Origin: an uncultured Flavobacteriales bacterium
Lineage (GTDB): Bacteria > Bacteroidota > Bacteroidia > Flavobacteriales > Flavobacteriaceae
Direction: 5' to 3'
Assembly (NCBI GenBank): GCA_913058295.1
Contig: CAJXRD010000029.1
Location: 1-40,884 of the forward strand
Length of the DNA stretch: 40,884 bases
Shown here: positions 16,269-25,784 of the stretch, piece by piece
Position numbering within the stretch: position 1 is the first letter of the stretch
How the letters are laid out: each line of letters begins with the position of its first letter
Notes under the pieces: model-generated
What the model saw: the letters and a program-made list of their open reading frames with translations, nothing else
Databases searched by the model: none
What the model was told of the DNA's origin: nothing
Made by a program: the position numbers and the translations under genes

Positions 16269-17540
16269 ATGAAAAAGGTGAACTACCGAAATTTATCCTC
16301 ACAATTGTCAATTTTATCGTTGGCGATATTGCTAGCTTTTTCAACTTTCACATTTGCTCAAGAAAGCGGAGATGTGGTAGCTGGAGAGTCTTTGTTTAAA
16401 GCAAATTGTGCTGCTTGTCATAAATTAGACAAAAAAGGAGTTGGACCTGCGCTTAGAGGTGTTGCAGATAAATATGATCGTGATTGGCTTTATAAGTGGA
16501 TTAAAGATAGTCAGGGATTAATAAAGTCTGGCGATTCTAAAGCAGCAACAATTTTTGCAGAAAATAATAATTCTGTAATGACTTCCTTTCCTGGTTTATC
16601 CAATGAAGATATTGATAATATTTTAGCTTACTCTAGTCAGCCAAAACCTGCTCCTAAAGTACCAGCAACTGTTTCGGTTGCAGATAATGGTGATAATGGT
16701 ATAAATCAGAATATAATTATTGGAGCTCTAGCTTTAGTGTTTCTGTTGCTAGTGATCATGTTTTATTTGGTTTCTAAGACATTAAAAAATTTAAAAATTG
16801 CATCAGGCCAAGAAATTGAAAGCGAATCACGTCTTCCATTATGGAAAGCTTTTGTTCAGAATCAATTTTTAATGTTGGTTTCTTCTATATTTATGCTTTT
16901 AGTTGCTGCATATTTTATGTTTGGATTCTTTATGCAAATAGGCATTGACCAAGGATATGCACCAGTACAACCGATTCATTATTCTCATAAGATTCACGCA
17001 GGAGACAATAAGATCGACTGTAATTACTGTCATTCTTCAGCTAGAAAAAGTAAAACCTCTGGAATTCCATCTTTAAATGTTTGTATGAATTGTCATAAAA
17101 ACATTTCAGAATATACGGGTCCAGAAGATTTAGCTAAGGGATATACCACAGAATTCTATAACGATCAAATTGCAAAATTATACGATGCGGTAGGTTGGGA
17201 TGTAGACGATCAATCTTATACAGGAGAAGAAAAACCAGTAAAATGGATTCGTATTCATAATTTACCAGACTTTGTATATTTTAACCATTCACAGCATGTT
17301 ACTGTAGCTGGTGTTGAATGTCAGACTTGTCATGGTCCTGTAGAGGAAATGGAGATTTTGGAACAGCATTCTCCACTAACCATGCGCTGGTGTATAGACT
17401 GTCATAAAGAAACAAATGTTGATATTAAAGGCAATGATTACTACGAAAAAATTCATAAAGAACTCTCAAAGAAATATGGTGTAGAACGAGTAACGGCTGC
17501 AGATATGGGAGGAAGAGAATGTGGTAAATGTCACTATTAA
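16269..17540 (+). CDS. actA: Alternative complex III subunit ActA, hexahaem cytochrome c
   Basis: A 423-residue c-type cytochrome subunit of the quinol:cytochrome c/oxidase oxidoreductase. Residues 1-31 form a signal segment; residues about 35-125 are a separate mono-haem cytochrome c domain with CAACH at 47-51. Membrane segments lie near 147-168 and 198-222, after which the classical ActA multihaem part carries five CxxCH sites at 251, 272, 351, 375 and 418. It would pass electrons from the ActB iron-sulfur chain on toward the oxidase; the N-terminal haem domain could serve as the built-in donor to the CuA site of CoxB, which is an inference. First gene of an eight-gene operon. ATG start gives the signal segment. 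Confidence 0.95.
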   Translation: MKKVNYRNLSSQLSILSLAILLAFSTFTFAQESGDVVAGESLFKANCAACHKLDKKGVGPALRGVADKYDRDWLYKWIKDSQGLIKSGDSKAATIFAENNNSVMTSFPGLSNEDIDNILAYSSQPKPAPKVPATVSVADNGDNGINQNIIIGALALVFLLLVIMFYLVSKTLKNLKIASGQEIESESRLPLWKAFVQNQFLMLVSSIFMLLVAAYFMFGFFMQIGIDQGYAPVQPIHYSHKIHAGDNKIDCNYCHSSARKSKTSGIPSLNVCMNCHKNISEYTGPEDLAKGYTTEFYNDQIAKLYDAVGWDVDDQSYTGEEKPVKWIRIHNLPDFVYFNHSQHVTVAGVECQTCHGPVEEMEILEQHSPLTMRWCIDCHKETNVDIKGNDYYEKIHKELSKKYGVERVTAADMGGRECGKCHY

Positions 17541-17565
17541 GAGTATAAAAATTAAAAAATAATAA

Positions 17566-20500
17566 ATGGCATCAAACAAGAAATACTGGAAAAGTGTTGA
17601 AGAACTAGACGAAAATAGTTCAATTGTTAAGTCACTGCAACAAAATGAATTTGTTGAAGCAATACCTGTTGATGAATTTTTAGGAGATAAAGAAACTCTA
17701 GAAAATTCTTCAACTACTCGTCGAGATTTCCTTAAATATGTTGGATTTTCAACCGCTGCAGCTTCTTTAGTTGCTTGTGAGGGTCCTATAAGAAAATCTA
17801 TTCCTTATGTTGTACAACCAGATGAAATAATTGCTGGTAAAGCAAATTATTATGCTTCTACTATAGCGGATGGATTCGATTTTGCTAATATACTTGTAAA
17901 AACTAGAGAAGGTCGTCCTATTAAAATAGAACGAAACTTGCTTTCTGAAAATAACGGAAGTGTTAATGCAAGAGTTCATGCATCTGTTTTATCATTATAT
18001 GATGCAAACAGATTACAAGCTCCTTCTATAGATGGTGAAGATGTTTCTTGGGAAGATTTTGAATCTGCTCTTTCTGCTAAGTTAAATGAAAATAGCGGTG
18101 AAGAGATTGTTTTGTTGACTCAAACATTCGCAAGTCCTTCAACTTCAAAATTAATAAAAGAATTTACTACAAAGTATTCTAATGTACGTCATGTAATTTA
18201 CGATACGGTTTCTTCTTCAGAAGCATTGGATGCTTTTAATACAAAATATGGAGTTCGTGCTCTAGCAGATTACGATTTTTCAAATGCTGAAGTTATTGTA
18301 TCTGTAGGTGCTGATTTCTTAGGAGACTGGCAAGGTGGAGGATATGAATCTTCTTATTCAAAAGGGCGTATTCCAAGTGAAGGAAAAATGTCTCGTCATT
18401 ATCAGTTTGAAGCAAATATGTCTCTTTCTGGTGCAAATTCAGACAAGCGTGTACCAGCAACTCCATCTCAGCAATTACAAATTTTAAATGCTTTAACAGG
18501 TGGTAGTGTGTCAGGTCTCCCTGAAAATATTGCAAATACTGTTTCAAAAGCAAAAACAGCATTACAAAAAGCTGGAAACAAAGGTGTGATTATAACTGGC
18601 TTACCAGATGTAAGTGCACAAGCTAAAGTACTTACCTATAATGAAGGTGTTGCGAGTGTTGTTATGGATACTGCAAAACCAAAAATGATCCGTAAAGGAA
18701 ATACTGCTGAAGTAATGAGCGTTTTAAATGGCGTTATTTCAGGAAGTATTAAAGGATTGATAACAGTAGGAGTTGATCCGGTTTATTCTTTTCCAAATAA
18801 TATAGAATTTGTTGAGGCTTATTCTAATTTAGATGTAAAAGTTGCCTTCACAATGAAAGAAGATGCAACTGCAGAATTAGCTGAATTTGTTGCTGCTACT
18901 CCGCATTACTTAGAGTCTTGGGGAGATACACAAATTAAAAAAGGAACATTTGGTTTAATGCAACCTACAATTCGTCCTTTATTTGACACAAAACAATTTC
19001 AGGATTGCCTTTTAGTATTAATTGGTAATTCAAAAACATATTACGATTATATTCAAGATACTTGGAGTACATCCATACTTGGAGGTTCTTCTTGGAACGA
19101 TGCATTACATGATGGTTTATTTAGTAGTGATGTTACAGTGGAAAATGAAGAATTACCGCTAACTGAAGGAAGTGAAGAAAGTCAAAGTTCTCATGGAGCG
19201 ATGTCTATTTCTTCTCAAGAAGAAGGCTTAGAGCTTACCTTGTATACTAAAACTGCAATGGGAGATGGGCAACAGGCAAATAATCCTTGGTTGCAAGAAA
19301 TGCCTGATCCAATTACTAGAGCATCCTGGGATAATTATTTAACTGTTTCTGGAGCAGACGCTGCTGAAATGGGATTGATGAACAAGAATGTTGCTAACGG
19401 TGGATTAAACGGTAGTTATGTAAATATAAATCTAGGAGATGTTGTTTTAGAAAACGTACCTGTTTTAATACAGCCAGGACAAGCAAAGGGATCTGTTGGA
19501 TTGGCTTTGGGTTATGGTAAAACAGCAGCTATTCAATCTGAAATGCAAACTGGAGTAAATGCATATACATTATATCAGGGCTTTTCTTCAGTGCAAAATG
19601 TAACTTTAGAAAAAGTTTCTGGAGAGCATGAATTTGCTTGTGTACAATTACAAAATACAATGATGGGAAGGGATATCATTCGTGAGACTTCCTTAGAGAT
19701 ATTTAATACAAAAGATAAAAGCGAATGGAATGCAATGCCTATGGTTTCAAAAGACCATAAAGAAATTGCAGTAACCGATCCTAATGCTGATTTATGGACT
19801 TCGTTTGATCGTTCTATAGGACATCATTTTAATCTTTCTGTAGATTTAAATGCTTGTACAGGATGTGGAGCTTGTGTTATAGCTTGTCACGCTGAAAATA
19901 ATGTGCCGGTAGTTGGTAAATTAGAAGTTCGAAGAAGTCGTGATATGCACTGGTTGCGTATTGATAGATATTACTCAAGTGAAGAATCTTTTGAAGGTGA
20001 TTTAGAGAAAAAAGAAGCTTCAAATGGCTTATTAGGTGAAACAGGAGTTAAAGGAACTTTGATTTCGATGGAAGACCCTTCTGCTAATCCAGAAGTTGCT
20101 TTTCAGCCTGTAATGTGTCAGCATTGTAACCATGCGCCTTGTGAAACTGTATGTCCAGTAGCAGCAACTTCACATGGTCGTCAAGGTCAAAACCAAATGG
20201 CATATAACCGTTGTGTAGGGACTCGTTATTGTGCAAATAACTGTCCTTATAAGGTTCGTCGTTTTAACTGGTTCTTGTATTCGGAAAATGATGAGTTTGA
20301 TTATAATATGAATAATGATCTTGGTAGAATGGTTCTTAATCCAGATGTGGTTGTACGTTCAAGAGGTGTGATGGAAAAATGTTCTATGTGTATACAAATG
20401 ACACAGAAAACTATTTTAGATGCAAAGAATGATGGAAGATCTATAAAAGATGGTGAATTTAAAACGGCTTGTTCTGCTGCTTGTGAATCTGGAGCAATGA

Positions 20501-20640
20501 TTTTTGGAGATATCAATGATCATGAAAGTAAAGTGAATAAGTTGTATAATGATAATAGAATGTATCACTTACTGGAAGAAATTGGGACAAAACCTAATGT
20601 GATGTATCATGTTAAAGTGAGAAACACTGAAGAAGTTTAA
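17566..20640 (+). CDS. actB: Alternative complex III subunit ActB, iron-sulfur protein
   Basis: A 1024-residue fusion. After about 48 residues comes a Tat signal (T-T-R52-R53-D-F-L-K, hydrophobic stretch, A-C71-E-G), so it is exported folded and possibly lipid-modified at Cys71. Residues about 75-740 resemble the molybdopterin oxidoreductase fold that in ActB proteins lacks the cofactor. Residues about 755-1010 are a PsrB/HybA-like ferredoxin module: C764/767/770/774, C851/854/859/863, C883/889/893 and C939/942/969/973, which in the family bind three 4Fe-4S and one 3Fe-4S cluster. It conducts electrons from the quinol site in ActC to ActA on the periplasmic side. It lies 25 bases after actA. 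Confidence 0.95.
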   Translation: MASNKKYWKSVEELDENSSIVKSLQQNEFVEAIPVDEFLGDKETLENSSTTRRDFLKYVGFSTAAASLVACEGPIRKSIPYVVQPDEIIAGKANYYASTIADGFDFANILVKTREGRPIKIERNLLSENNGSVNARVHASVLSLYDANRLQAPSIDGEDVSWEDFESALSAKLNENSGEEIVLLTQTFASPSTSKLIKEFTTKYSNVRHVIYDTVSSSEALDAFNTKYGVRALADYDFSNAEVIVSVGADFLGDWQGGGYESSYSKGRIPSEGKMSRHYQFEANMSLSGANSDKRVPATPSQQLQILNALTGGSVSGLPENIANTVSKAKTALQKAGNKGVIITGLPDVSAQAKVLTYNEGVASVVMDTAKPKMIRKGNTAEVMSVLNGVISGSIKGLITVGVDPVYSFPNNIEFVEAYSNLDVKVAFTMKEDATAELAEFVAATPHYLESWGDTQIKKGTFGLMQPTIRPLFDTKQFQDCLLVLIGNSKTYYDYIQDTWSTSILGGSSWNDALHDGLFSSDVTVENEELPLTEGSEESQSSHGAMSISSQEEGLELTLYTKTAMGDGQQANNPWLQEMPDPITRASWDNYLTVSGADAAEMGLMNKNVANGGLNGSYVNINLGDVVLENVPVLIQPGQAKGSVGLALGYGKTAAIQSEMQTGVNAYTLYQGFSSVQNVTLEKVSGEHEFACVQLQNTMMGRDIIRETSLEIFNTKDKSEWNAMPMVSKDHKEIAVTDPNADLWTSFDRSIGHHFNLSVDLNACTGCGACVIACHAENNVPVVGKLEVRRSRDMHWLRIDRYYSSEESFEGDLEKKEASNGLLGETGVKGTLISMEDPSANPEVAFQPVMCQHCNHAPCETVCPVAATSHGRQGQNQMAYNRCVGTRYCANNCPYKVRRFNWFLYSENDEFDYNMNNDLGRMVLNPDVVVRSRGVMEKCSMCIQMTQKTILDAKNDGRSIKDGEFKTACSAACESGAMIFGDINDHESKVNKLYNDNRMYHLLEEIGTKPNVMYHVKVRNTEEV

Positions 20641-20667
20641 TATACTAAGAAATAGCAAATAAAAGAT

Positions 20668-22113
20668 ATGGCGTCGCATTACGAAGCACCTATTAGAAAA
20701 CCCTTAGTTACAGGCAATAAATCTTACCACGATGTAACGATTGATGTTGCCGCACCTGTTGAAGGCAAAGCAAATAAATCCTGGTGGATAGTTTTTTCAA
20801 TTGCCTTAGCCGCATTTTTATGGGGCGTTGGATGTATTGTATATACCGTTTCAACGGGTATCGGTACATGGGGATTAAATAAAACAGTGGGCTGGGCCTG
20901 GGATATCACCAACTTTGTTTGGTGGGTAGGTATTGGTCACGCAGGAACATTAATTTCTGCAGTATTATTATTATTCCGTCAAAAATGGAGAATGGGTATT
21001 AACCGTTCTGCAGAAGCAATGACAATTTTCTCTGTAATTCAGGCGGGATTGTTTCCAATCATTCACATGGGTCGTCCTTGGTTAGCATATTGGGTAGTTC
21101 CAATTCCAAATCAATTTGGTTCTTTATGGGTGAACTTTAACTCTCCATTACTTTGGGATGTATTTGCAATATCAACTTACCTTTCGGTTTCATTAGTGTT
21201 CTGGTGGACAGGATTACTTCCAGATTTTGCAATGATAAGAGATAGAGCTGTAACCCCATTTAACAAGAAAATTTACGGAATATTATCCTTTGGTTGGAGT
21301 GGTCGTGCAAAAGATTGGCAACGTTTTGAAGAAGTATCTTTAGTGTTAGCAGGTCTTGCAACACCATTAGTACTTTCTGTACATACTATTGTATCTTTTG
21401 ATTTTGCTACATCGGTAATACCGGGATGGCATACTACTATATTTCCACCTTATTTTGTAGCGGGAGCAGTATTCTCTGGTTTTGCAATGGTGAATACCTT
21501 ACTTATTATAATGCGTAAGGTTTCTAGTTTAGAAGATTATATCACAGTTCAACACATAGAGTTAATGAATATCGTAATTATGATTACGGGATCTATTGTA
21601 GGTGTTGCTTATATTACTGAATTATTTGTCGCTTGGTATTCTGGAGTAGAGTATGAACAATATGCTTTCTTAAATCGTGCAACTGGACCCTATTGGTGGG
21701 CCTATTGGGCAATGATGACTTGTAATGTTTTCTCACCACAATTTATGTGGTTCCCAAAATTAAGAAGAAGTATAATGTTCTCTTTTATTATCTCCATTGT
21801 TGTAAATATTGGGATGTGGTTTGAGCGATTTGTAATTATTGTTACATCATTACATAGGGATTACTTACCATCTTCTTGGACGATGTTTTCGCCAACCTTT
21901 GTAGATATTGGAATATTTATTGGAACCATAGGATTCTTCTTTGTGTTATTCTTATTATATGCTAGGAATTTCCCTGTAATTGCACAGGCTGAAGTAAAAT
22001 CTATTTTAAAATCATCTGGTTCTAATTATAAAAAATTAAGAGCTGATCATGGAGATGATGCAGAGCATTTTGGTGCAGATGTAGAGTTTTCAACTAAAAA
22101 TAAAAATAAATAA
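20668..22113 (+). CDS. actC: Alternative complex III subunit ActC, NrfD-like quinol oxidase
   Basis: A 481-residue NrfD/PsrC-family membrane protein with about ten transmembrane helices. Features include W-G-V-G-C-I-V-Y, G-I-G-H-A-G-T-L-I-S-A, I-H-M-G-R-P-W and H-T-I-V-S-F-D, which are typical of the ActC quinol-binding region in this complex. It oxidises menaquinol and passes electrons to the ActB clusters. The N-terminus (about 45 residues) and the lysine-rich C-terminus are probably cytoplasmic. It is separated from actB by 27 bases and from actD by only 2, so it is clearly in the same transcript. Confidence 0.95.
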   Translation: MASHYEAPIRKPLVTGNKSYHDVTIDVAAPVEGKANKSWWIVFSIALAAFLWGVGCIVYTVSTGIGTWGLNKTVGWAWDITNFVWWVGIGHAGTLISAVLLLFRQKWRMGINRSAEAMTIFSVIQAGLFPIIHMGRPWLAYWVVPIPNQFGSLWVNFNSPLLWDVFAISTYLSVSLVFWWTGLLPDFAMIRDRAVTPFNKKIYGILSFGWSGRAKDWQRFEEVSLVLAGLATPLVLSVHTIVSFDFATSVIPGWHTTIFPPYFVAGAVFSGFAMVNTLLIIMRKVSSLEDYITVQHIELMNIVIMITGSIVGVAYITELFVAWYSGVEYEQYAFLNRATGPYWWAYWAMMTCNVFSPQFMWFPKLRRSIMFSFIISIVVNIGMWFERFVIIVTSLHRDYLPSSWTMFSPTFVDIGIFIGTIGFFFVLFLLYARNFPVIAQAEVKSILKSSGSNYKKLRADHGDDAEHFGADVEFSTKNKNK

Positions 22114-22115
22114 TT

Positions 22116-22652
22116 ATGGCATCTAAAGTTATTCATGCTTTATATACTGACGATGATATTTTATTGCAAGCCGTAAAAAAGGTTCGTGATGAACATTATC
22201 ATATTGAGGAAATATACACACCATTCCCTGTTCATGGCCTAGAGAAAGCTATGGGACTTGCGGATACTCGAATTGCTATTACTTCATTTTTATATGGATT
22301 GGTTGGTTTAACTGTATCGGTTGTTATGATGAATTTTATTATGATTGAAGATTGGCCTCAGGATATTGGGGGTAAACCAAGTTTTAGTTATATAGCAAAT
22401 ATGCCTGCATTTGTTCCTGTAATGTTTGAGCTAACTGTATTTTTTGCAGCGCATTTAATGGTAATTACTTTTTATATGAGAAGTAAATTATGGCCTTTCA
22501 AAAAAGCAGAAAATCCTGATGTACGCACAACAGATGACCATTTTTTAATGGAAGTTGATGCAAGTAATAAAGATATAGACACCATTTCAGAATTTATGAA
22601 AAATACTGGAGCTGTTGAAGTAAAATTAATTAACAAGGATGAAGATCACTAA
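22116..22652 (+). CDS. actD: Alternative complex III subunit ActD (DUF3341)
   Basis: A 178-residue small membrane subunit of the DUF3341 family with two transmembrane helices (about 50-75 and 100-127), a conserved N-terminal cytoplasmic part (D-D-D-I-L-L-Q-A, I-Y-T-P-F-P-V-H-G-L) and a C-terminal part with T-D-D-H-F near 143. It helps to hold the ActC/ActF membrane domain together; no cofactor motif is visible. It starts 2 bases after actC and its end abuts actE. Confidence 0.93.
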   Translation: MASKVIHALYTDDDILLQAVKKVRDEHYHIEEIYTPFPVHGLEKAMGLADTRIAITSFLYGLVGLTVSVVMMNFIMIEDWPQDIGGKPSFSYIANMPAFVPVMFELTVFFAAHLMVITFYMRSKLWPFKKAENPDVRTTDDHFLMEVDASNKDIDTISEFMKNTGAVEVKLINKDEDH

Positions 22653-22653
22653 T

Positions 22654-23316
22654 ATGAAAAATAGTATAAACATAGCAGTTTTCATTATTATTTCGATGAG
22701 TTTAACTTCTTGTTTTAATAAGAAAACACCTAATTATAGGTATATGCCAAATATGTACACTTCTGTTAGTCTAGAAACTAATGGAGAGCACGAAATATTG
22801 CCTAATGAACAAGTAAATATTCTTCCTGTAGAAGGTACTATTTCAAGAGGATGGAAGCCTTATGATTATGAAAATACAATTGAAGGGAAAGCATTAGCAA
22901 CAGCTGAGTTAAAGAATCCTTTAGAAGTAACTGATAAAAATCTTGAGCAAGGAAAAGAATTGTATACAATTTATTGTGGAGTTTGTCACGGTGATAAAGG
23001 AGATGGACAAGGAATTCTTGTGAAAAGAGAAAAGTTTTTAGGGATTCCTAGTTATGCAGATAAAGGAAGAAACATTACAGACGGAAGTATTTATCATGCA
23101 ATGATGTATGGATTAAATTCTATGGGATCTCATGCTTCGCAAACAGATGAAAAAGATCGTTGGCAAATTACAATGCATGTTTTAGACTTAAAAGCTTCAT
23201 TAAACGGTGAACCTCTATGGTCTGATACACAAAAAGAATCAATGATGGCGTCTGAAGATGAGATGTCTGAAAATAAATCTTCAGAAGAGGAAACTACTTC
23301 AGAAGAACAACATTAA
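22654..23316 (+). CDS. actE: Alternative complex III subunit ActE, mono-haem lipoprotein
   Basis: A 220-residue cytochrome c with a lipoprotein signal (hydrophobic core then L-T-S-C20) and one haem site, C108-G-V-C111-H112. An M-M-Y-G-L-N-S-M-G-S-H segment follows and likely supplies the axial methionine. An acidic, Ser-rich tail closes the protein. I chose ATG 22654, one base after the actD stop; an upstream in-frame ATG at 22639 would overlap actD by 14 bases and add five residues (M-K-I-T-N) ahead of the signal peptide. In the complex ActE sits on the periplasmic side near the ActA haem chain. Confidence 0.93.
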   Translation: MKNSINIAVFIIISMSLTSCFNKKTPNYRYMPNMYTSVSLETNGEHEILPNEQVNILPVEGTISRGWKPYDYENTIEGKALATAELKNPLEVTDKNLEQGKELYTIYCGVCHGDKGDGQGILVKREKFLGIPSYADKGRNITDGSIYHAMMYGLNSMGSHASQTDEKDRWQITMHVLDLKASLNGEPLWSDTQKESMMASEDEMSENKSSEEETTSEEQH

Positions 23317-23343
23317 TAAAGAACTTACAGAAGAGCTAAAGAT

Positions 23344-24684
23344 ATGTACACGTTACCAAACAAATTAAAACTTTTTGCTATTATTTTTATGGTTGTTGGT
23401 GCAATAGGGATCGTTTCAGGATTTCTTGCAACTCCTAGTACTACTGCCGAGGTAAAAGAAATGTTGAGCGAAGGCCACGGCGATGGACATGGTGAAGAAG
23501 CTGCAACTACTGAAAGTCATGAAGTTGTAGGAGATACTCATGATACAGAAGGACACGGGGAAGAAGTTCACGATGATGAAGCACATTTAACCCACGTTAT
23601 GCATCAAATGCAAAACCGACCTTGGTCTTCATTATATATTGCATCCTTCTTATTTTTTATGATATCCCTTGGGGTATTAGCATTTTATGCTATTCAAATA
23701 GCTTCGCAGGCTGGATGGTCTCCGGTTTTATTTAGAGTGATGGAAGGGATTACTGCTTATTTAATTCCGGGAGGAATAATTATGTTAATTTTACTTGGAC
23801 TTTCAAGTTTTAATATCAATCATTTATTTGTATGGGCAGATCCAGAAGTGGTAGCTCATGATAAGTTAATTCAAGGTAAATCTGGATGGCTTAATGGATG
23901 GGGTGTTATGATAAGAGCAATAATATTCTTAGGTGGATGGATTGCTTATCGTCAATACTCACTTAAATTATCCAGAAAGCAGGATGATGCAACAGATGGA
24001 AAATGGTTTAAGAAAAGCTTTAAAGTTTCAGCAGGATTTTTAGTGTTCTTTATATACACAGAATCTGTAATGTCTTGGGATTGGTTAATGAGTTTTGATC
24101 CGCATTGGTTTAGTACTTTATACGGATGGTATGTATTTGCAGGAATGATAGTTTGTGCAATAACAACAATTGCATTAGTAACTATGGTTCTTAAAGCACA
24201 AGGCTATTTAGAATTTGTAAACGACAGTCATATACATGATTTAGCGAAATTTATGTTTGGATTTAGTATTTTCTGGACTTACTTATGGTTTTCACAATTT
24301 ATGTTGATATGGTATGCAAATATCCCAGAAGAGGTAACTTATTTTGTTACAAGAATCGAAGACTTTAAACTTCCATTCTTTGGTATGGTAGTTATGAATT
24401 TTGTATTCCCTATTCTAGTTTTAATGAATAGTGATTATAAAAGAGTTAACTGGTTTGTTGTAATGGCTGGAGTTGTGATCTTATTGGGACATTGGTTAGA
24501 CCTATTTGTTATGGTTATGCCTGCAACAGTTGGAACATCATGGTATATAGGAATCCCAGAAATTAGTTCTATACTATTTTTCTTTGGACTATTTGTTTAT
24601 GTAGTATTTACGGCATTAACGAAAGCACCATTATTAGCAAAAGGAAACCCTTTTATAAAGGAAAGCAAGAAATTTCATTATTAA
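23344..24684 (+). CDS. actF: Alternative complex III subunit ActF, NrfD-like
   Basis: A 446-residue membrane protein with about ten helices, homologous to ActC but thought not to bind quinol in the known structures. Between the first helix (about 8-30) and the next (about 96-118) lies an acidic, His-rich loop with nine His at 45, 49, 59, 66, 71, 76, 81, 84 and 87. The core has S-W-D-W-L-M-S-F-D-P-H-W-F-S-T-L-Y-G-W-Y, a strong family signature, and a D-L-F-V-M-V-M-P helix near the end. It closes the act part of the operon and is followed by coxB after 23 bases. Confidence 0.94.
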   Translation: MYTLPNKLKLFAIIFMVVGAIGIVSGFLATPSTTAEVKEMLSEGHGDGHGEEAATTESHEVVGDTHDTEGHGEEVHDDEAHLTHVMHQMQNRPWSSLYIASFLFFMISLGVLAFYAIQIASQAGWSPVLFRVMEGITAYLIPGGIIMLILLGLSSFNINHLFVWADPEVVAHDKLIQGKSGWLNGWGVMIRAIIFLGGWIAYRQYSLKLSRKQDDATDGKWFKKSFKVSAGFLVFFIYTESVMSWDWLMSFDPHWFSTLYGWYVFAGMIVCAITTIALVTMVLKAQGYLEFVNDSHIHDLAKFMFGFSIFWTYLWFSQFMLIWYANIPEEVTYFVTRIEDFKLPFFGMVVMNFVFPILVLMNSDYKRVNWFVVMAGVVILLGHWLDLFVMVMPATVGTSWYIGIPEISSILFFFGLFVYVVFTALTKAPLLAKGNPFIKESKKFHY

Positions 24685-24707
24685 TAAAAATTATTAAGTA
24701 AATAAAG

Positions 24708-25769
24708 ATGACCGCATTTTTAATAGTTTTAGTAATCATTCTTTTTGGTGTTGCAGTTTGGCAATTGAATAAAATATTTCAATTATCACAACCTGCCCAA
24801 ACAGAAGATTCAGAAGTAGCTTCAGAAAAAGATAATAATACTCAAGGGTATTTGATGTTAGGATTTGTATTCTTTATTTACGGATTACTTGCACTTTGTT
24901 TTTGGCTTTGGGGAGATGTTTTATTACCAGTTTCAGCTTCTGAACATGGAATAGAAACGGATCAATTATTTCTAATAACAATGATACTTATTTTTGTTAC
25001 TGGAATTTTAACTCAATGGCTATTACATTACTTTGCTTTTGTATATAGAGGAACCGAAGAAAAGAAAGCTTTGTTTTATGCAGAAAATCATAAACTAGAG
25101 TTTATTTGGACTATAATCCCAGTTTTTGTTTTAGCAGGTTTAATTATCTATGGTCTTTTTACTTGGTCTGATATCATGAGTATCGATGAAGATGATAATC
25201 CATTAGTAGTTGAATTATATGCATATCAATTTGATTGGCGTGCGCGTTATGCTGGAGAAGATAATGCCTTAGGTGAAGCAAATGTTAGATTAATAGAAGG
25301 TGTAAACCAATTAGGAGTGGATATATCAGATCCAAATGCGCTAGATGATATTGTTGTAAATGAGCTTCATTTACCACTTGGAAGAAAAGTTTTATTTAAA
25401 ATGAGATCTCAAGATGTATTACACTCAGCTTATATGCCTCATTTTAGAGCTCAAATGAATTGTGTTCCAGGTATGGTTACCCAATTTGCTTTTACTACAA
25501 ATATAACTACTGAAGATATGCGTCTTGAAGAAGATGTGATTCATAAAGTGGAAAATATTAATGCAATAAGAACTGAAAAAAACCTAGATTTAATTGCAAA
25601 AGGAGAAGAAGAATTAGAGATGTATGAATTTGACTTTTTACTACTTTGTAACAAAATATGTGGAAGTAATCACTTTAACATGCAAATGAAAATTGTAGTA
25701 GAAACAGAAGATGAGTACAATGCTTGGCTTGCACAACAAGCACCATTAGCAGAAACATTAAAAAAATAA
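24708..25769 (+). CDS. coxB: Cytochrome c oxidase subunit II
   Basis: A 353-residue CuA-bearing subunit of an aa3-type oxidase. There is one extra N-terminal hydrophobic segment (2-20), then the two usual membrane hairpin helices (about 48-72 and 86-108), a further hydrophobic segment near 130-152 and a periplasmic cupredoxin domain. The CuA ligands are seen: H239, C314, C318, H322 and M325 (C-N-K-I-C-G-S-N-H-F-N-M). The residue between the cysteines that is usually Glu is Lys316. It accepts electrons from complex III or cytochrome c and passes them to haem a in CoxA. It lies between actF and coxA, which implies a supercomplex made from one transcript. Confidence 0.95.
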   Translation: MTAFLIVLVIILFGVAVWQLNKIFQLSQPAQTEDSEVASEKDNNTQGYLMLGFVFFIYGLLALCFWLWGDVLLPVSASEHGIETDQLFLITMILIFVTGILTQWLLHYFAFVYRGTEEKKALFYAENHKLEFIWTIIPVFVLAGLIIYGLFTWSDIMSIDEDDNPLVVELYAYQFDWRARYAGEDNALGEANVRLIEGVNQLGVDISDPNALDDIVVNELHLPLGRKVLFKMRSQDVLHSAYMPHFRAQMNCVPGMVTQFAFTTNITTEDMRLEEDVIHKVENINAIRTEKNLDLIAKGEEELEMYEFDFLLLCNKICGSNHFNMQMKIVVETEDEYNAWLAQQAPLAETLKK

Positions 25770-25784
25770 TAAACAGAGCTAGAC

